Positions 1-8,017 of a stretch of DNA of 30,609 nucleotides are shown in pieces (within the stretch, counting starts at the first letter, position 1; every line of letters begins with the position of its first letter). Below the pieces are notes generated by a model. That model worked only from the letters and a program-made list of their open reading frames with translations. It was not told the DNA's origin and did not search any database. The translations under genes and the position numbers were made by a program. Source of the stretch: Tepidimonas sp. UBA997 (GTDB lineage: Bacteria > Pseudomonadota > Gammaproteobacteria > Burkholderiales > Burkholderiaceae_C); contig DBAZ01000056.1 of assembly GCA_002291945.1 (NCBI GenBank), positions 38,840-69,448 of the forward strand, in the 5' to 3' direction.

Positions 1-52
1 GTCTGGGCCGAAACCCATGCCGCACTGTGCCATAATTTCGCCTTGCTCCAGC

Positions 53-140
53 GCCGGAGTGGCGAAATTGGTAGACGCAGCAGATTCAAAATCTGCCGGT
101 GCAACACACCGTGCCGGTTCGAGTCCGGCCCCCGGCACCA
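53..140 (+). tRNA. tRNA-Leu (anticodon CAA), CCA encoded
   Basis: An 88-nt class II tRNA cloverleaf can be drawn by hand. The anticodon stem GCAGA/TCTGC encloses the loop TTCAAAA, giving anticodon CAA, which reads UUG leucine codons. The D-loop contains TTGGTAGACGC, there is a long variable arm typical of tRNA-Leu, and the T arm is GCCGG-TTCGAGT-CCGGC. The 3' CCA is genomically encoded (138-140). The acceptor stem GCCGGAG/CCCCGGC has one A-C mismatch at the sixth pair. A possible -10 box CATAAT lies at 31-36, without a recognisable -35. An intrinsic terminator follows directly. Confidence 0.95.
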
Positions 141-148
141 AATCCGAA

Positions 149-178
149 GGGCAGTATCCACAAGATGCTGCTCTTTTT
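149..178 (+). terminator. Rho-independent terminator of the tRNA-Leu gene
   Basis: A 10-bp stem (149-158 pairing with 164-173, two G-U pairs) with a 5-nt loop CACAA is followed by five T (174-178). It lies nine bases after the tRNA CCA end, so the tRNA is probably a monocistronic unit. Confidence 0.8.
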
Positions 179-205
179 AACGACCCCGAGCTTTAGACTT
201 TCGTC

Positions 206-1192
206 ATGTCCATTTGGTATCCTTTGCTGGCAATAGTGGCAGGCTTGGCCGTGCTGGTCTGGTCGGCCGACAAATTCATCGACGGCGCAGCGACCGTGGC
301 CCGGCATTACGCCCTGCCACCGCTGCTGATCGGGGTCGTGATCATCGGTTTTGGCACCTCTGCGCCCGAGATGGCGGTGTCGGTGCTGTCGGCCATGGAA
401 GGCAGTCCCGGCATTGCGCTGGGCAATGCCTACGGCTCCAACATCGCCAACATTGCGCTCATTTTGGGCATCACGGCGCTGATCAGCCCGATCGTGGTGC
501 AGTCGGGCATCCTGCGCAAAGAACTCCCCATCCTCACCGGCATCACCTTGTTGGCGGTTGCCTTGGTCTGGGATCTGGAGATCAGCCGCTGGGACGCTCT
601 GCTGATGCTGCTGATTTTTGCTGGCCTGGTGACTTGGTCAATCCGCGAAGGGATCAAAAACGGCCAAGACACGCTGTCCCAAGAAACCGAAGCCGAGTTG
701 GAAAGTCATCAGATGCCGGTGCGCCAGGCTTGGTTCTGGCTGCTGGTTGGGCTGGTGCTTCTGATCGCCAGTTCGCGGCTGCTGGTCTGGGGTGCCGTCG
801 AGGTGGCGCAAGGGCTGGGCGTGAGTGAACTCGTGATCGGCCTGACGGTGGTGGCCGTCGGGACATCCCTGCCGGAACTGGCCTCATGCATCGCCGCGGC
901 CCGCAAAAACCAGCACGACCTCGCAATGGGCAACATCCTGGGCTCCAACATCTTCAACACCTTGGCGGTGGTGGGTCTGGCAGGCAGCATACACCCCATG
1001 ACCGCCGAACCCTCGCTGTTGACGCGCGACATGGCCGTGATGGCCGCACTGACGCTAGCCCTCTTCGTGCTCGGTCGTTCCCGCCAGGGTCAGCCCGGGC
1101 AGATTACCCGCACGCACGGCGGCTTGCTGGTGATGAGCTTTGCCTGCTACACCGGCTGGTTGATCTACACCAGCGTTGGCACAACGGGCTGA
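206..1192 (+). CDS. Calcium/sodium antiporter, CaCA (YrbG-like) family
   Basis: The 328-residue integral inner-membrane protein is predicted to exchange Na+ for Ca2+. Two homologous alpha-repeats of the Ca2+/cation antiporter family are visible: the first carries GFGTSAPE at residues 48-55 and GNAYGSN at 73-79, the second GTSLPE at 219-224 and GSNIFN at 246-251. The acidic residues in GTSAPE and GTSLPE are the expected ion ligands. About ten hydrophobic segments are split by a polar central loop around residues 150-175. Length is usual for bacterial YrbG-type proteins (about 320-330). The ATG at 206 is the first in-frame start, with no strong Shine-Dalgarno sequence. The gene converges on the SDR-like gene, and the two stop codons sit in one hairpin. 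Ion specificity cannot be read from the sequence. Confidence 0.9.
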   Translation: MSIWYPLLAIVAGLAVLVWSADKFIDGAATVARHYALPPLLIGVVIIGFGTSAPEMAVSVLSAMEGSPGIALGNAYGSNIANIALILGITALISPIVVQSGILRKELPILTGITLLAVALVWDLEISRWDALLMLLIFAGLVTWSIREGIKNGQDTLSQETEAELESHQMPVRQAWFWLLVGLVLLIASSRLLVWGAVEVAQGLGVSELVIGLTVVAVGTSLPELASCIAAARKNQHDLAMGNILGSNIFNTLAVVGLAGSIHPMTAEPSLLTRDMAVMAALTLALFVLGRSRQGQPGQITRTHGGLLVMSFACYTGWLIYTSVGTTG

Positions 1193-1205
1193 CAGGCATC
1201 AGCCC
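1186..1205. other. Hairpin formed by the two convergent stop codons
   Basis: GGGCTGA (1186-1192) and TCAGCCC (1199-1205) form a perfect 7-bp inverted repeat with a 6-nt loop. The TGA of the antiporter is in one arm and the reverse-strand TGA of the SDR-like gene in the other. No T-tract follows on either strand, so it is not a canonical intrinsic terminator, but it may protect both mRNA 3' ends. Confidence 0.5.
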
Positions 1206-2116
1206 CGCAAGCCTTCCCGAATGGTCGGGAACTGCAGGCTCAGCTTCAGTTCCCGTTTCAGTCGCTCGTTACGCAAGCGTCGGGACTCGCTCATAAAGCT
1301 CAGCACCATCAGTGACAGCCGCTGCTCGGCACCCGCACGGGCCATCCGCTCGGGCCGGGGCAAGCCGTAGTGGTCGGCTACCCAGTCAAAGTAGTCCCCC
1401 ATTCTCAGGTCGGTGTCGTCGCACACATGCAACACGCGCTGCGGCGCTCGCCACCACAGCGCCTTGGCGCAGGCCCGCGCCAGATCATCGGCATGGATGT
1501 GATTGGTATAGACGTCGTCTTGCGGGCGCAGTACCGGGGTGCCCCGCAGCAACCGCTCACGCGGCCCGCCGGCCCGATCGGGCGCATAAATGCCTGGAAT
1601 GCGCAACACCGACACATCCACCCCCAACGCCCTGCCCCACCAGCGCAGTTGCTCCTCGGCATCCACCCGCCGCCGTGCACGCGGTGTGCTGGGCTGAACT
1701 GCCCGGGTTTCGGCCACCCAGTCACCGGCGCAGTCGCCATACACCCCGGTGGTGGAACCGTACACGAGCTTGCGCGGTCGACTACGGGGTGCCAGAGCGC
1801 GGATGAGGTGGCGGGTACGCCCGTCGCGCTCCCAGCCGGTGGGTTGATCGGTGGCTGGCGGGGCCAGATGCAGCACGCGTGTCGCCAGACCACTGAGGCG
1901 GCGTAGCGTAGCCGGTTCGTCCAGATCGCCCTGCAAAGGTACCAGCCCTTGGGCACGCAATTCCGCCACCCGCTGGGGCGATGAGGTCAGAGCCAGCAAG
2001 CGTACCCGGCGTCCCTGCCCCAAAACCCGACTGGTGCGCAAGCCTACGTCGCCGCATCCCACAATCAACACCCGTTCGCGCCGAAAACGCGCGGGCAATG
2101 CACCCAGAGCCGCCAT
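1199..2116 (-). CDS. NAD(P)-binding SDR/epimerase-like protein, atypical
   Basis: A 305-residue cytoplasmic protein with an N-terminal Rossmann nucleotide-binding motif VGCGDVG (glycines at about residues 20, 22 and 25). It also has an extended-SDR-like STTGVYGD segment and the ILRIPGIY-type region (here VLRIPGIYAP). It resembles the NAD-dependent epimerase/dehydratase family (atypical SDR, SDR_a5-like). The usual YxxxK catalytic pair is not evident: where Lys is expected the sequence reads TPRARRRVDAEEQL. The substrate is unknown and the protein may not be a classical dehydrogenase. The ATG at 2116 is preferred over an upstream in-frame TTG (2128) because GAGGAG lies just upstream of it. It is divergent from the flavoprotein gene, with 77 bp between starts. 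Confidence 0.8.
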   Translation of the reverse strand: MAALGALPARFRRERVLIVGCGDVGLRTSRVLGQGRRVRLLALTSSPQRVAELRAQGLVPLQGDLDEPATLRRLSGLATRVLHLAPPATDQPTGWERDGRTRHLIRALAPRSRPRKLVYGSTTGVYGDCAGDWVAETRAVQPSTPRARRRVDAEEQLRWWGRALGVDVSVLRIPGIYAPDRAGGPRERLLRGTPVLRPQDDVYTNHIHADDLARACAKALWWRAPQRVLHVCDDTDLRMGDYFDWVADHYGLPRPERMARAGAEQRLSLMVLSFMSESRRLRNERLKRELKLSLQFPTIREGLRG

Positions 2117-2193
2117 AGGTCTCCTCAAGTTTGAGAGAATCGGGTATCCCTTGCGGTGCCCGGTGGCTCCGCATCACCCATTTCGACGCAAGT

Positions 2194-3228
2194 ATGACAT
2201 TCCAGATCACCGTTGAGCCCAGCGGGCGCACGTTCTCGGCCGAGGCCGACGAAGCCCTCCTCGCCGCTGGCATCCGCCAGGGCATCGGCCTGCCCTATGG
2301 CTGCAAGGATGGTGCCTGCGGCTCCTGCAAATGCAAAAAACTCTCAGGCAGTGTGGTGCATGGGCCGCATCAGGGCAAGGCCTTGTCGGCAGAGGAAGAA
2401 CAAGCCGGTTTTGTGCTGACCTGCTGCGCCAGCGCCACCAGCGACGTGGTGCTGGAATCGCGGCAGGTGACGCAAGCCGGTGCCTTCCCGATCAAGAAAA
2501 TGCCGGTGCGCGTGACCAGCCTGGAAAAAGCCTCGCATGACGTGATGATCGTCAAGCTGCAACTGCCTGCCAGCGACACCTTCCAGTACCACGCCGGCCA
2601 GTACGTCGAGTTCCTGCTGCGCGATGGAAGTCGGCGCAGTTACTCCATGGCCACCGCGCCGCACTTGCAGGCTGCAGCGCCGAGCATGGAACTGCACATC
2701 CGCCACATGCCCGGTGGCATCTTCACCGACCATGTGTTCGGCTCCATGAAGGAAAAGGAAATCCTGCGTATCGAAGGCCCCTACGGCAGTTTCTACCTGC
2801 GCGAGGAAAGCGCCAAGCCCCTCATCCTGCTGGCGTCTGGCACCGGTTTTGCGCCCATCAAAGCCCTGATCGAGCACATGCGCTTCAAAAACATCCAACG
2901 CCCTGCGGTGCTCTACTGGGGCGGTCGGCGACCGTCCGACCTCTATGCCGACGCCTGGATCCGACAGCAGGCCGCCGAGATGCCGCAGCTCAGCTACGTG
3001 CCGGTGGTTTCCGATGCCCTGCCTGAAGATGGCTGGCAGGGCCGCAGCGGATTCGTCCACCAGGCGGTGCTGGCGGATTTCCCGGATCTATCGGGGTACC
3101 AAGTCTATGCCTGCGGGGCCCCGATCGTGATCGAAGCGGCGCAACGCGACTACGCGGCGGCCGGCCTGCCAGCGGAAGCGTTTTTTGCCGACTCGTTCAC
3201 CTCGGCAAAAGACAAGTTGTCCCACTGA
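2194..3228 (+). CDS. Ferredoxin-NAD(P)H reductase-type flavoprotein (CDP-6-deoxy-delta-3,4-glucoseen reductase-like)
   Basis: A 344-residue three-domain electron-transfer protein. Residues about 1-90 are a plant-type [2Fe-2S] ferredoxin domain with Cys37, Cys42, Cys45 and Cys77 as likely cluster ligands (CKDGACGSC, then LTC). A FAD-binding domain follows with RSYSMA, then an NAD(P)-binding domain with LLASGTGFAPIKALIE and a C-terminal YACGAP motif. This is the family usually annotated CDP-6-deoxy-delta-3,4-glucoseen reductase (AscD-like) in Burkholderiales; the domain order also fits oxygenase reductases. No dehydratase or oxygenase partner is adjacent, so the true acceptor is unknown and a deoxysugar role is doubtful. 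The start at 2194 is chosen because the ferredoxin domain begins right there; an upstream in-frame ATG (2131) would add 21 unrelated residues. Confidence 0.85.
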   Translation: MTFQITVEPSGRTFSAEADEALLAAGIRQGIGLPYGCKDGACGSCKCKKLSGSVVHGPHQGKALSAEEEQAGFVLTCCASATSDVVLESRQVTQAGAFPIKKMPVRVTSLEKASHDVMIVKLQLPASDTFQYHAGQYVEFLLRDGSRRSYSMATAPHLQAAAPSMELHIRHMPGGIFTDHVFGSMKEKEILRIEGPYGSFYLREESAKPLILLASGTGFAPIKALIEHMRFKNIQRPAVLYWGGRRPSDLYADAWIRQQAAEMPQLSYVPVVSDALPEDGWQGRSGFVHQAVLADFPDLSGYQVYACGAPIVIEAAQRDYAAAGLPAEAFFADSFTSAKDKLSH

Positions 3229-3264
3229 GTCCGTACACCGACTGCGGGCCCCGTCGCGGCCTGT

Positions 3265-4179
3265 TCACCACAACCAAACCAGGTAGTGATCGACCAGCAT
3301 GGCAGCAAACAGAAGCGACAGGTGTATCAAAGAAAAACGAAAGGTCTTGCGCGCCAGTTGGTCGGAATATTCTCGCCAGAGAGCCCAGGCATAAGCCATG
3401 AAACCCGCATTCAGCGCCACCGCAACCATCAGGTAAAACCACCCGTTCATGCGCAGGATGAAGGGCAACAAACACGCGGCAAAAAGGATCAGCGTGTAGA
3501 GAAAAATATGCAGCCGCGTGAACGCGGATCCGTGCGTCACGGGCAGCATGGGCAGACCCGACTTGCGGTAGTCCTCCACCCGATAGAGCGCCAGAGCCCA
3601 GAAGTGCGGCGGCGTCCACAGGAAGATGATCAGAAAAAGCACCAGCGCCTCGGCCGTCACCGCATTCGCCATGGCCGCCCAGCCCAGCACCGGGGGCATG
3701 GCACCCGAAGCGCCACCGATCACGATGTTCTGGGGCGTGAGGGGTTTGAGGATGACGGTATAGATCACCGCATAACCCACAAACGTGCCCAGGGTCAGCC
3801 ACATCGTCAATGGGTTGACCCACATGTACAGAATCACCGACCCGAAGATACAAAGCAAGGCGGCAAACGTCAGTGTCTGAACGTTCGTGAGTTCACCTTT
3901 GGCCGTCGGGCGCCATGCAGTCCGCTTCATCCTGGCGTCAATATGCTGTTCAACGACGCAATTGAACGCCGCCGCCGCCCCAGCGACCAACCAGATGCCG
4001 AAACACGCGATGGCAGCGAGTCCGATCTGCTCCCAGGTGGGCAGGCCGGGGACGGCCAACACCATGCCGATCAAAGCACAAAACACAATCAGTTGGATGA
4101 CGCGCGGCTTCATCAGCGCGTAAAACTGGCGCCACGTAGGAGGGTGTGACGCGGCCAGGGAGGCGGGCGAACTGCTCAT
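3265..4179 (-). CDS. ctaB: Protoheme IX farnesyltransferase (heme O synthase)
   Basis: A 304-residue polytopic inner-membrane prenyltransferase of the UbiA superfamily that adds a farnesyl group to heme B to give heme O, the precursor of heme A for the aa3 oxidase. Seen in the sequence: LMKPRVIQL near the N terminus, the Asp-rich motif region NCVVEQHIDARMKRT, a second acidic region YRVEDYRKSGLPMLPVTHG, and multiple hydrophobic helices. The ATG at 4179 overlaps the ctaA stop codon by 4 bp (ATGA), implying translational coupling. It is the last gene of the leftward SURF1-SCO-like-ctaA-ctaB unit and converges on the flavoprotein gene. Confidence 0.95.
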   Translation of the reverse strand: MSSSPASLAASHPPTWRQFYALMKPRVIQLIVFCALIGMVLAVPGLPTWEQIGLAAIACFGIWLVAGAAAAFNCVVEQHIDARMKRTAWRPTAKGELTNVQTLTFAALLCIFGSVILYMWVNPLTMWLTLGTFVGYAVIYTVILKPLTPQNIVIGGASGAMPPVLGWAAMANAVTAEALVLFLIIFLWTPPHFWALALYRVEDYRKSGLPMLPVTHGSAFTRLHIFLYTLILFAACLLPFILRMNGWFYLMVAVALNAGFMAYAWALWREYSDQLARKTFRFSLIHLSLLFAAMLVDHYLVWLW

Positions 4180-5336
4180 GTGGACACCGCAGAAGAACGC
4201 CTGATCGTTCGCTTGGCCGAGCGAACCGGGTAGGCAGCGGTCAACCAGCCGGTAAGAACAAAGACCATGGCTGCAGCCCCCCCCGAGTGAGACAGGGCAA
4301 CCAGAATGGGCCACTCGCGCAGTACGATCGTGATGCCCGACAAGACCTGCCACCCGATCAATGCCAGCAAGATCAGGGCATGCGAGGTTTTGCCTTCGAC
4401 ACGCCAGAAACGCCACGCCAGCCAGACAAACAGGACAAACACCACGTAAGCGCCGATCCGATGCGTGTAGTGGATGGCCGTGAGGGCGTCAAATGGAATC
4501 GACTCCCCCGAGCGCTGCATGCCCAGTTCACGCCAGAGTTGAAAGCCGGTCGAAAAATCCATGTACGGCCACCAGCGGCCTTGACAGGTCGGGAAATCAC
4601 TGCAAGCCAGTGCGGCGTAGTTGGTGCTGACCCATCCACCCAGGGCAATCTGCGCCCACACAGCCGCAAAAACCAGCCATAGCCAGCGTTTGGTGCCGGG
4701 CTCAATCGACAGCAGAGGCAAGGCAAGACCGCCCGGCACACGCCCCATCTTGTAGCGGACACCCTGCAGCCGCAGCAAGGCCAGCAGCATCATGCCCCCG
4801 AGCAAGTGCATCGTCACAATCGCAGGAAAGAGTTTCATCGTCACCGTCCATGCACCAAAAGCACCCTGAATGCAAACCCAGATCAAGGTCACGATCGGCC
4901 AGAACACGGGAACATGAATATGGTGTCTTTCGCGCCAGCTCCAGAAGGCCAGCACGAGAATCAGCACGCCCACCCCAGTCGCGAGGTAGCGATGAATCAT
5001 TTCGATCCAGGCCTTGGGAAAGGTTACCGGACCGAGCGGGAAACTGGCTTGAGCCGCCGCAATGTATTCGCGCGCCCCGATCGGGCTGACCTTGCCAAAG
5101 CAACCCGGCCAGTCGGGGCAACCCAGGCCGGAACCGGTCAGGCGGGTGAAGACGCCAAACAGGATCAGGTCGATGGTGAGAAAGAGCGTGACGCCCGTGA
5201 GCAGCCCCAGACGCCCGGCCGTGTCCAATTGTCGCCCGCGCCACCACACCCAGGCCAGTGCCGGCAAGGCCACCAGGATACCCACCACTTTCAACCAGAA
5301 TAGCGGCGACAAGTCATACAGGTAGGGGTGGTCCAT
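4176..5336 (-). CDS. ctaA: Heme A synthase (CtaA/COX15)
   Basis: A 386-residue integral membrane protein that oxidises the C8 methyl of heme O to a formyl group, giving heme A. The COX15 family motif TRLTGSGLGCPDWPGC is present after the second hydrophobic segment. Conserved histidines sit in helices at EMIHRYLA, TMHLLGG, AIHYTHR and ALSHSGG, matching the paired heme ligands of the two half-domains. About eight transmembrane segments are visible. The start ATG at 5336 lies one base after the stop of the SCO-like gene (TGACATG), and the stop overlaps the ctaB start. This tight packing places the gene in an oxidase-assembly operon. Confidence 0.95.
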   Translation of the reverse strand: MDHPYLYDLSPLFWLKVVGILVALPALAWVWWRGRQLDTAGRLGLLTGVTLFLTIDLILFGVFTRLTGSGLGCPDWPGCFGKVSPIGAREYIAAAQASFPLGPVTFPKAWIEMIHRYLATGVGVLILVLAFWSWRERHHIHVPVFWPIVTLIWVCIQGAFGAWTVTMKLFPAIVTMHLLGGMMLLALLRLQGVRYKMGRVPGGLALPLLSIEPGTKRWLWLVFAAVWAQIALGGWVSTNYAALACSDFPTCQGRWWPYMDFSTGFQLWRELGMQRSGESIPFDALTAIHYTHRIGAYVVFVLFVWLAWRFWRVEGKTSHALILLALIGWQVLSGITIVLREWPILVALSHSGGAAAMVFVLTGWLTAAYPVRSAKRTIRRSSAVST

Positions 5337-5337
5337 G

Positions 5338-5985
5338 TCAACGTCCCGGTCGGTCCCAGAAACTGGACGCCCGCAACAGGCGGCTCAGATCGCGCCGCAT
5401 TTTGGAAGGGTCGGCGTGGGGCTCGAAGCGCATCATCCAGTTGCCCATCGGGTCCACCACAAACAAGTGATCGCTCAGTCGATGGCCCTCGGCAGGCTGC
5501 AGCCACTGAGCAATCGCATCTTCGCTCACATGCAGCACTTGCGCCTGAGCCGTGGCGGCCTGAAGCTGAGGAGACAATGCCGCCTCACCCGTCCTCAACC
5601 AAACCCAATCCACCCGATCTTTCTCACGCCCCAGTCCTTCACGGATCTGCCGCTGCAAGTACAGATGTTGCGTGCAAGTGGCATCGCATGCGCTGTCCGA
5701 GACGCTCACGAACAGCCACTGATGCATGAGCGACGTCATCGGCACGGATTCACCGGACGGCGTCGTGCCCATCAGGTCGGCAGGCATGGGCCGCAATGGC
5801 TGTATCAATTCACCATAGTTACGTCGGCTTTCGGGCCGGATGACGTAGTAGGTGAAATACGACGCAATCACCGGCGAAGCGCACACCAGAAAGAGGATCA
5901 GCATCTTCCAGCGACCGGCACGCGTGACCTGAGGGTCGCGAACGATATCGGGCGATGGACGGGGCATGGAGTGCACCGTCATCAT
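5338..5985 (-). CDS. SCO-like membrane-anchored thioredoxin-fold protein, cytochrome oxidase assembly
   Basis: About 215 residues: a short cytoplasmic N terminus, one transmembrane segment (about residues 27-48), then a periplasmic domain with a CxxxC pair (Cys100 and Cys104, CDATC) and a downstream His173 in SDHLFVVDPMGNW. This arrangement recalls the Cu-binding CxxxC...His of SCO1/SenC proteins, although overall similarity is weak and the family is usually called a hypothetical transmembrane protein. Its place between SURF1 and ctaA supports a role in CuA maturation or thiol reduction of subunit II. Start choice is uncertain: ATG 5985 follows the SURF1 stop by 7 bp, while ATG 6069 would overlap SURF1 by 77 bp. 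Neither has a strong Shine-Dalgarno sequence. Confidence 0.75.
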   Translation of the reverse strand: MMTVHSMPRPSPDIVRDPQVTRAGRWKMLILFLVCASPVIASYFTYYVIRPESRRNYGELIQPLRPMPADLMGTTPSGESVPMTSLMHQWLFVSVSDSACDATCTQHLYLQRQIREGLGREKDRVDWVWLRTGEAALSPQLQAATAQAQVLHVSEDAIAQWLQPAEGHRLSDHLFVVDPMGNWMMRFEPHADPSKMRRDLSRLLRASSFWDRPGR

Positions 5986-5992
5986 GAGTGGC

Positions 5993-6766
5993 TCATCCGG
6001 CGGCGTTCGACTCGACTCGGCGGCTGGCACGGCGTTGTCTCCAGGGACCGATGCATTGGAACCAGACATACAGAAAAATCAGGAGTAGGGTCAGGCCGAA
6101 CCATTGAACGGCGTAACCGTAGTGTTGATGGACATCACTGTCCGGCAAGGGCCAGTCTCGGGAAAGCACCGTCTCGGGCCCTGCGCTGTCCAACTGCTGA
6201 ACGGAAACCGGCCACAGCTTCAAGGACCATTCGGCAGCGAAGGCATCGATGTCGATATTTTGCCGGATGCGCCCCTGCCCGGCCTGACCGAAGTCATAAA
6301 GCTTGGAAGGTGGGGGGGCCAATCGCCCCTTGACTCGAACCAAGCCGGACGAAGCATCCAGCGATGGAACGGCGGTGCGGTCATCGAGTCGTCGAGGCAC
6401 CCAGCCACGAGTCACCAAGACGGCCTGCTGCCTCCCCTCATGCCACAACGGCGTCACGACCCAGAAGCCGGCACGCCCGTTCAGGGGTCGATTGTCCAGA
6501 AAGACCGTGGCTTCATGTTTCCAGTAGCCTTCGAGTTCAACCTGCCGGTCCAGCATCTCGGGCAGATCCATCGGCATGTTGGCCTGCAACAGATCAGACC
6601 AGTTCAACGCAGGCAAAGCCTGTCGTGCGCTGCGCTGCTCGGCCAGGCGCTCCTTTTGCGCAGCACGGTTCAATTGCCACAGCCCCAAACTGGCCGTCAA
6701 CGCAACGGCAAGTACAGTCGCCCCAGTGACCAAGCAAAAACGCCAGTGCGAGGTGACGCGAGTCAT
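5993..6766 (-). CDS. SURF1 family cytochrome oxidase biogenesis protein
   Basis: A 257-residue inner-membrane protein with the two-helix SURF1 topology. The N-terminal helix ends in LGLWQLNRAAQKE, followed by a periplasmic domain (LEGYWKHE, DNRPLNGRAGFWVVTPL, VTRGWVPR). The C-terminal helix follows YGYAVQWFGL. SURF1 (Shy1) proteins assist heme A insertion into subunit I. The start ATG at 6766 has AGGAAT about 8 bases upstream. Only 15 bp separate it from the divergent DUF2909 gene, so its promoter must lie inside that gene. It is the first gene of the leftward assembly operon. Confidence 0.92.
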   Translation of the reverse strand: MTRVTSHWRFCLVTGATVLAVALTASLGLWQLNRAAQKERLAEQRSARQALPALNWSDLLQANMPMDLPEMLDRQVELEGYWKHEATVFLDNRPLNGRAGFWVVTPLWHEGRQQAVLVTRGWVPRRLDDRTAVPSLDASSGLVRVKGRLAPPPSKLYDFGQAGQGRIRQNIDIDAFAAEWSLKLWPVSVQQLDSAGPETVLSRDWPLPDSDVHQHYGYAVQWFGLTLLLIFLYVWFQCIGPWRQRRASRRVESNAAG

Positions 6767-6781
6767 CCGATAATTCCTGTC

Positions 6782-7006
6782 ATGACATACCTCATCATCG
6801 GGCTCATTGCTCTGATTCTGGCCAGCCTGGCTGGCGCACTGATCGCCATGATGCGTGGTGACTCCCTGAGTGACGACCCCAACCGCTCCCGACGCATGGT
6901 GCGCGCCCTGACCCTCCGTATAGGGATTTCCGTGCTGCTGTTCATTGCCGTGCTGGTGAGTTATCAAATGGGATGGATACAGCCTACAGGCATTCATACA
7001 CGCTGA
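6782..7006 (+). CDS. Twin transmembrane protein, DUF2909-like
   Basis: A 74-residue protein with two hydrophobic helices (MTYLIIGLIALILASLAGAL and the ISVLLFIAVLVSYQMGW region) joined by a basic loop containing NRSRRMVRALTLR. This matches the DUF2909 'twin transmembrane protein' family found next to cytochrome oxidase assembly genes in betaproteobacteria; its function is unknown. It is divergent from SURF1 with 15 bp between start codons and has no clear Shine-Dalgarno sequence of its own. It ends just before the bidirectional terminator at 7013. Confidence 0.82.
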   Translation: MTYLIIGLIALILASLAGALIAMMRGDSLSDDPNRSRRMVRALTLRIGISVLLFIAVLVSYQMGWIQPTGIHTR

Positions 7007-7012
7007 TGGTCA

Positions 7013-7044
7013 ATGCAAAGAGCGCCCACGGGCGCTCTTTGCAT
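7013..7044. terminator. Bidirectional terminator between the DUF2909 gene and ctaE
   Basis: A perfect 32-bp palindrome: 15 bases (ATGCAAAGAGCGCCC) pair with their complement around an AC centre. The AAAGAG/CTCTTT parts supply a T-rich tail in both directions. It lies between two convergent stop codons (7006 and 7065) and should terminate both the rightward DUF2909 transcript and the leftward ctaC-ctaE transcript. Confidence 0.85.
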
Positions 7045-7064
7045 GACAAGCTCACCATACGCCG

Positions 7065-7946
7065 TCACATCCAGTAAACGAGGATGTAGAGGAACAACCA
7101 CACCACGTCAACGAAGTGCCAGTACCAGGCCGCACCCTCGAATCCGAAATGGCGCTCCTTGGTGAAATGCCCCTTCTGAAGGCGTAGGGTGATGACGATC
7201 AGCATCACCATGCCGATGAAGACGTGAAGTCCGTGGAAGCCCGTCAGCATGTAGAAGGTGGAGCCGTAAATCCCTGAGTCGAGTCTCAAATTCAGGGCGG
7301 AATACGCGTAAAAGTATTCATAACCTTGAACGGCCAGAAAGATCGCCGCCAGCAGAATCGTCAACCACATGAAAGCAATGGTCTTGGTGCGGTTGCCGTC
7401 CTGGATGGCATGGTGCGCAATGGTCAAGGTGACCCCGGAAGTCAGCAGTAAAGCCGTGTTGATGGTCGGCAGCCAGAAGGGGCCCATGGTCAGGAAGGGC
7501 TCCACGATGCCTGCCGGTGACGCGGTTGCACCTGCCACCACGGACGGCCAGACCGCCTGGAAGTCGGGCCAGATCAGCGCATTTTCAATATTCCCCAGCG
7601 CGGGCACCGAGTGCGCACGAGCCCACCACAAGGCTGTGAAAAAAGCACCAAAGAACATCACTTCCGAGAAGATGAACCACGTCATGCTCCAGCGGTAAGA
7701 AAGATCGATCTTGCGGCCGTAGAGGCCTCCTTCGCTTTCGGCGATGGCATCACGGAACCATTGGTACAGGACCACCAGCCACCAGACGAGACCGAACAGC
7801 AGGGAGTACATGCCCCAGGCACTGCCATTGATCCACTGGCCGGCACCCAGAATCAAAAAGAACAAACCCACCGCCGACATGAAGGGATGCCGTGACAATC
7901 CGGGAACAAAATAATGGGGCGTTGCGCCATGTGATGCTGCGGACAT
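7065..7946 (-). CDS. ctaE: Cytochrome c oxidase subunit III
   Basis: A 293-residue membrane protein with seven hydrophobic helices, the core subunit III of heme-copper oxidases. Family landmarks are HPFMSAVGLFFLILG near the N terminus, WFIFSEVMFFGAFF, LLTSGVTLTIAHHAI, and FYMLTGFHGLHVFIG followed by AAWYWHFVDVVWLFLYILVYW at the C terminus. The ATG at 7946 is chosen because AGGAG lies 5 bases upstream; an in-frame extension to 7976 lacks support. It is the last gene of the ctaC-ctaD-small protein-ctaG-ctaE unit and is followed by the bidirectional terminator. Confidence 0.97.
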   Translation of the reverse strand: MSAASHGATPHYFVPGLSRHPFMSAVGLFFLILGAGQWINGSAWGMYSLLFGLVWWLVVLYQWFRDAIAESEGGLYGRKIDLSYRWSMTWFIFSEVMFFGAFFTALWWARAHSVPALGNIENALIWPDFQAVWPSVVAGATASPAGIVEPFLTMGPFWLPTINTALLLTSGVTLTIAHHAIQDGNRTKTIAFMWLTILLAAIFLAVQGYEYFYAYSALNLRLDSGIYGSTFYMLTGFHGLHVFIGMVMLIVITLRLQKGHFTKERHFGFEGAAWYWHFVDVVWLFLYILVYWM

Positions 7947-8017
7947 GCTCACTCCTGAATCGGATCGCTGGTTCAAGTGGATCGTGATGGGTGGGATGAT
8001 AGTGCCGGGAATGCCTA

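Noticed and set aside
53..140. tRNA-Leu as a broken gene because of an acceptor-stem mismatch
   Set aside because: Only one A-C pair is mismatched; all other arms, the CCA and a dedicated terminator are intact.
2131..2193. Upstream ATG for the flavoprotein gene
   Set aside because: It would add 21 residues unrelated to the ferredoxin fold, which begins at ATG 2194.
7947..8017. A possible DUF2970 gene between ctaG and ctaE, seen in some related operons
   Set aside because: The 71-bp gap is too small and contains no frame resembling it.
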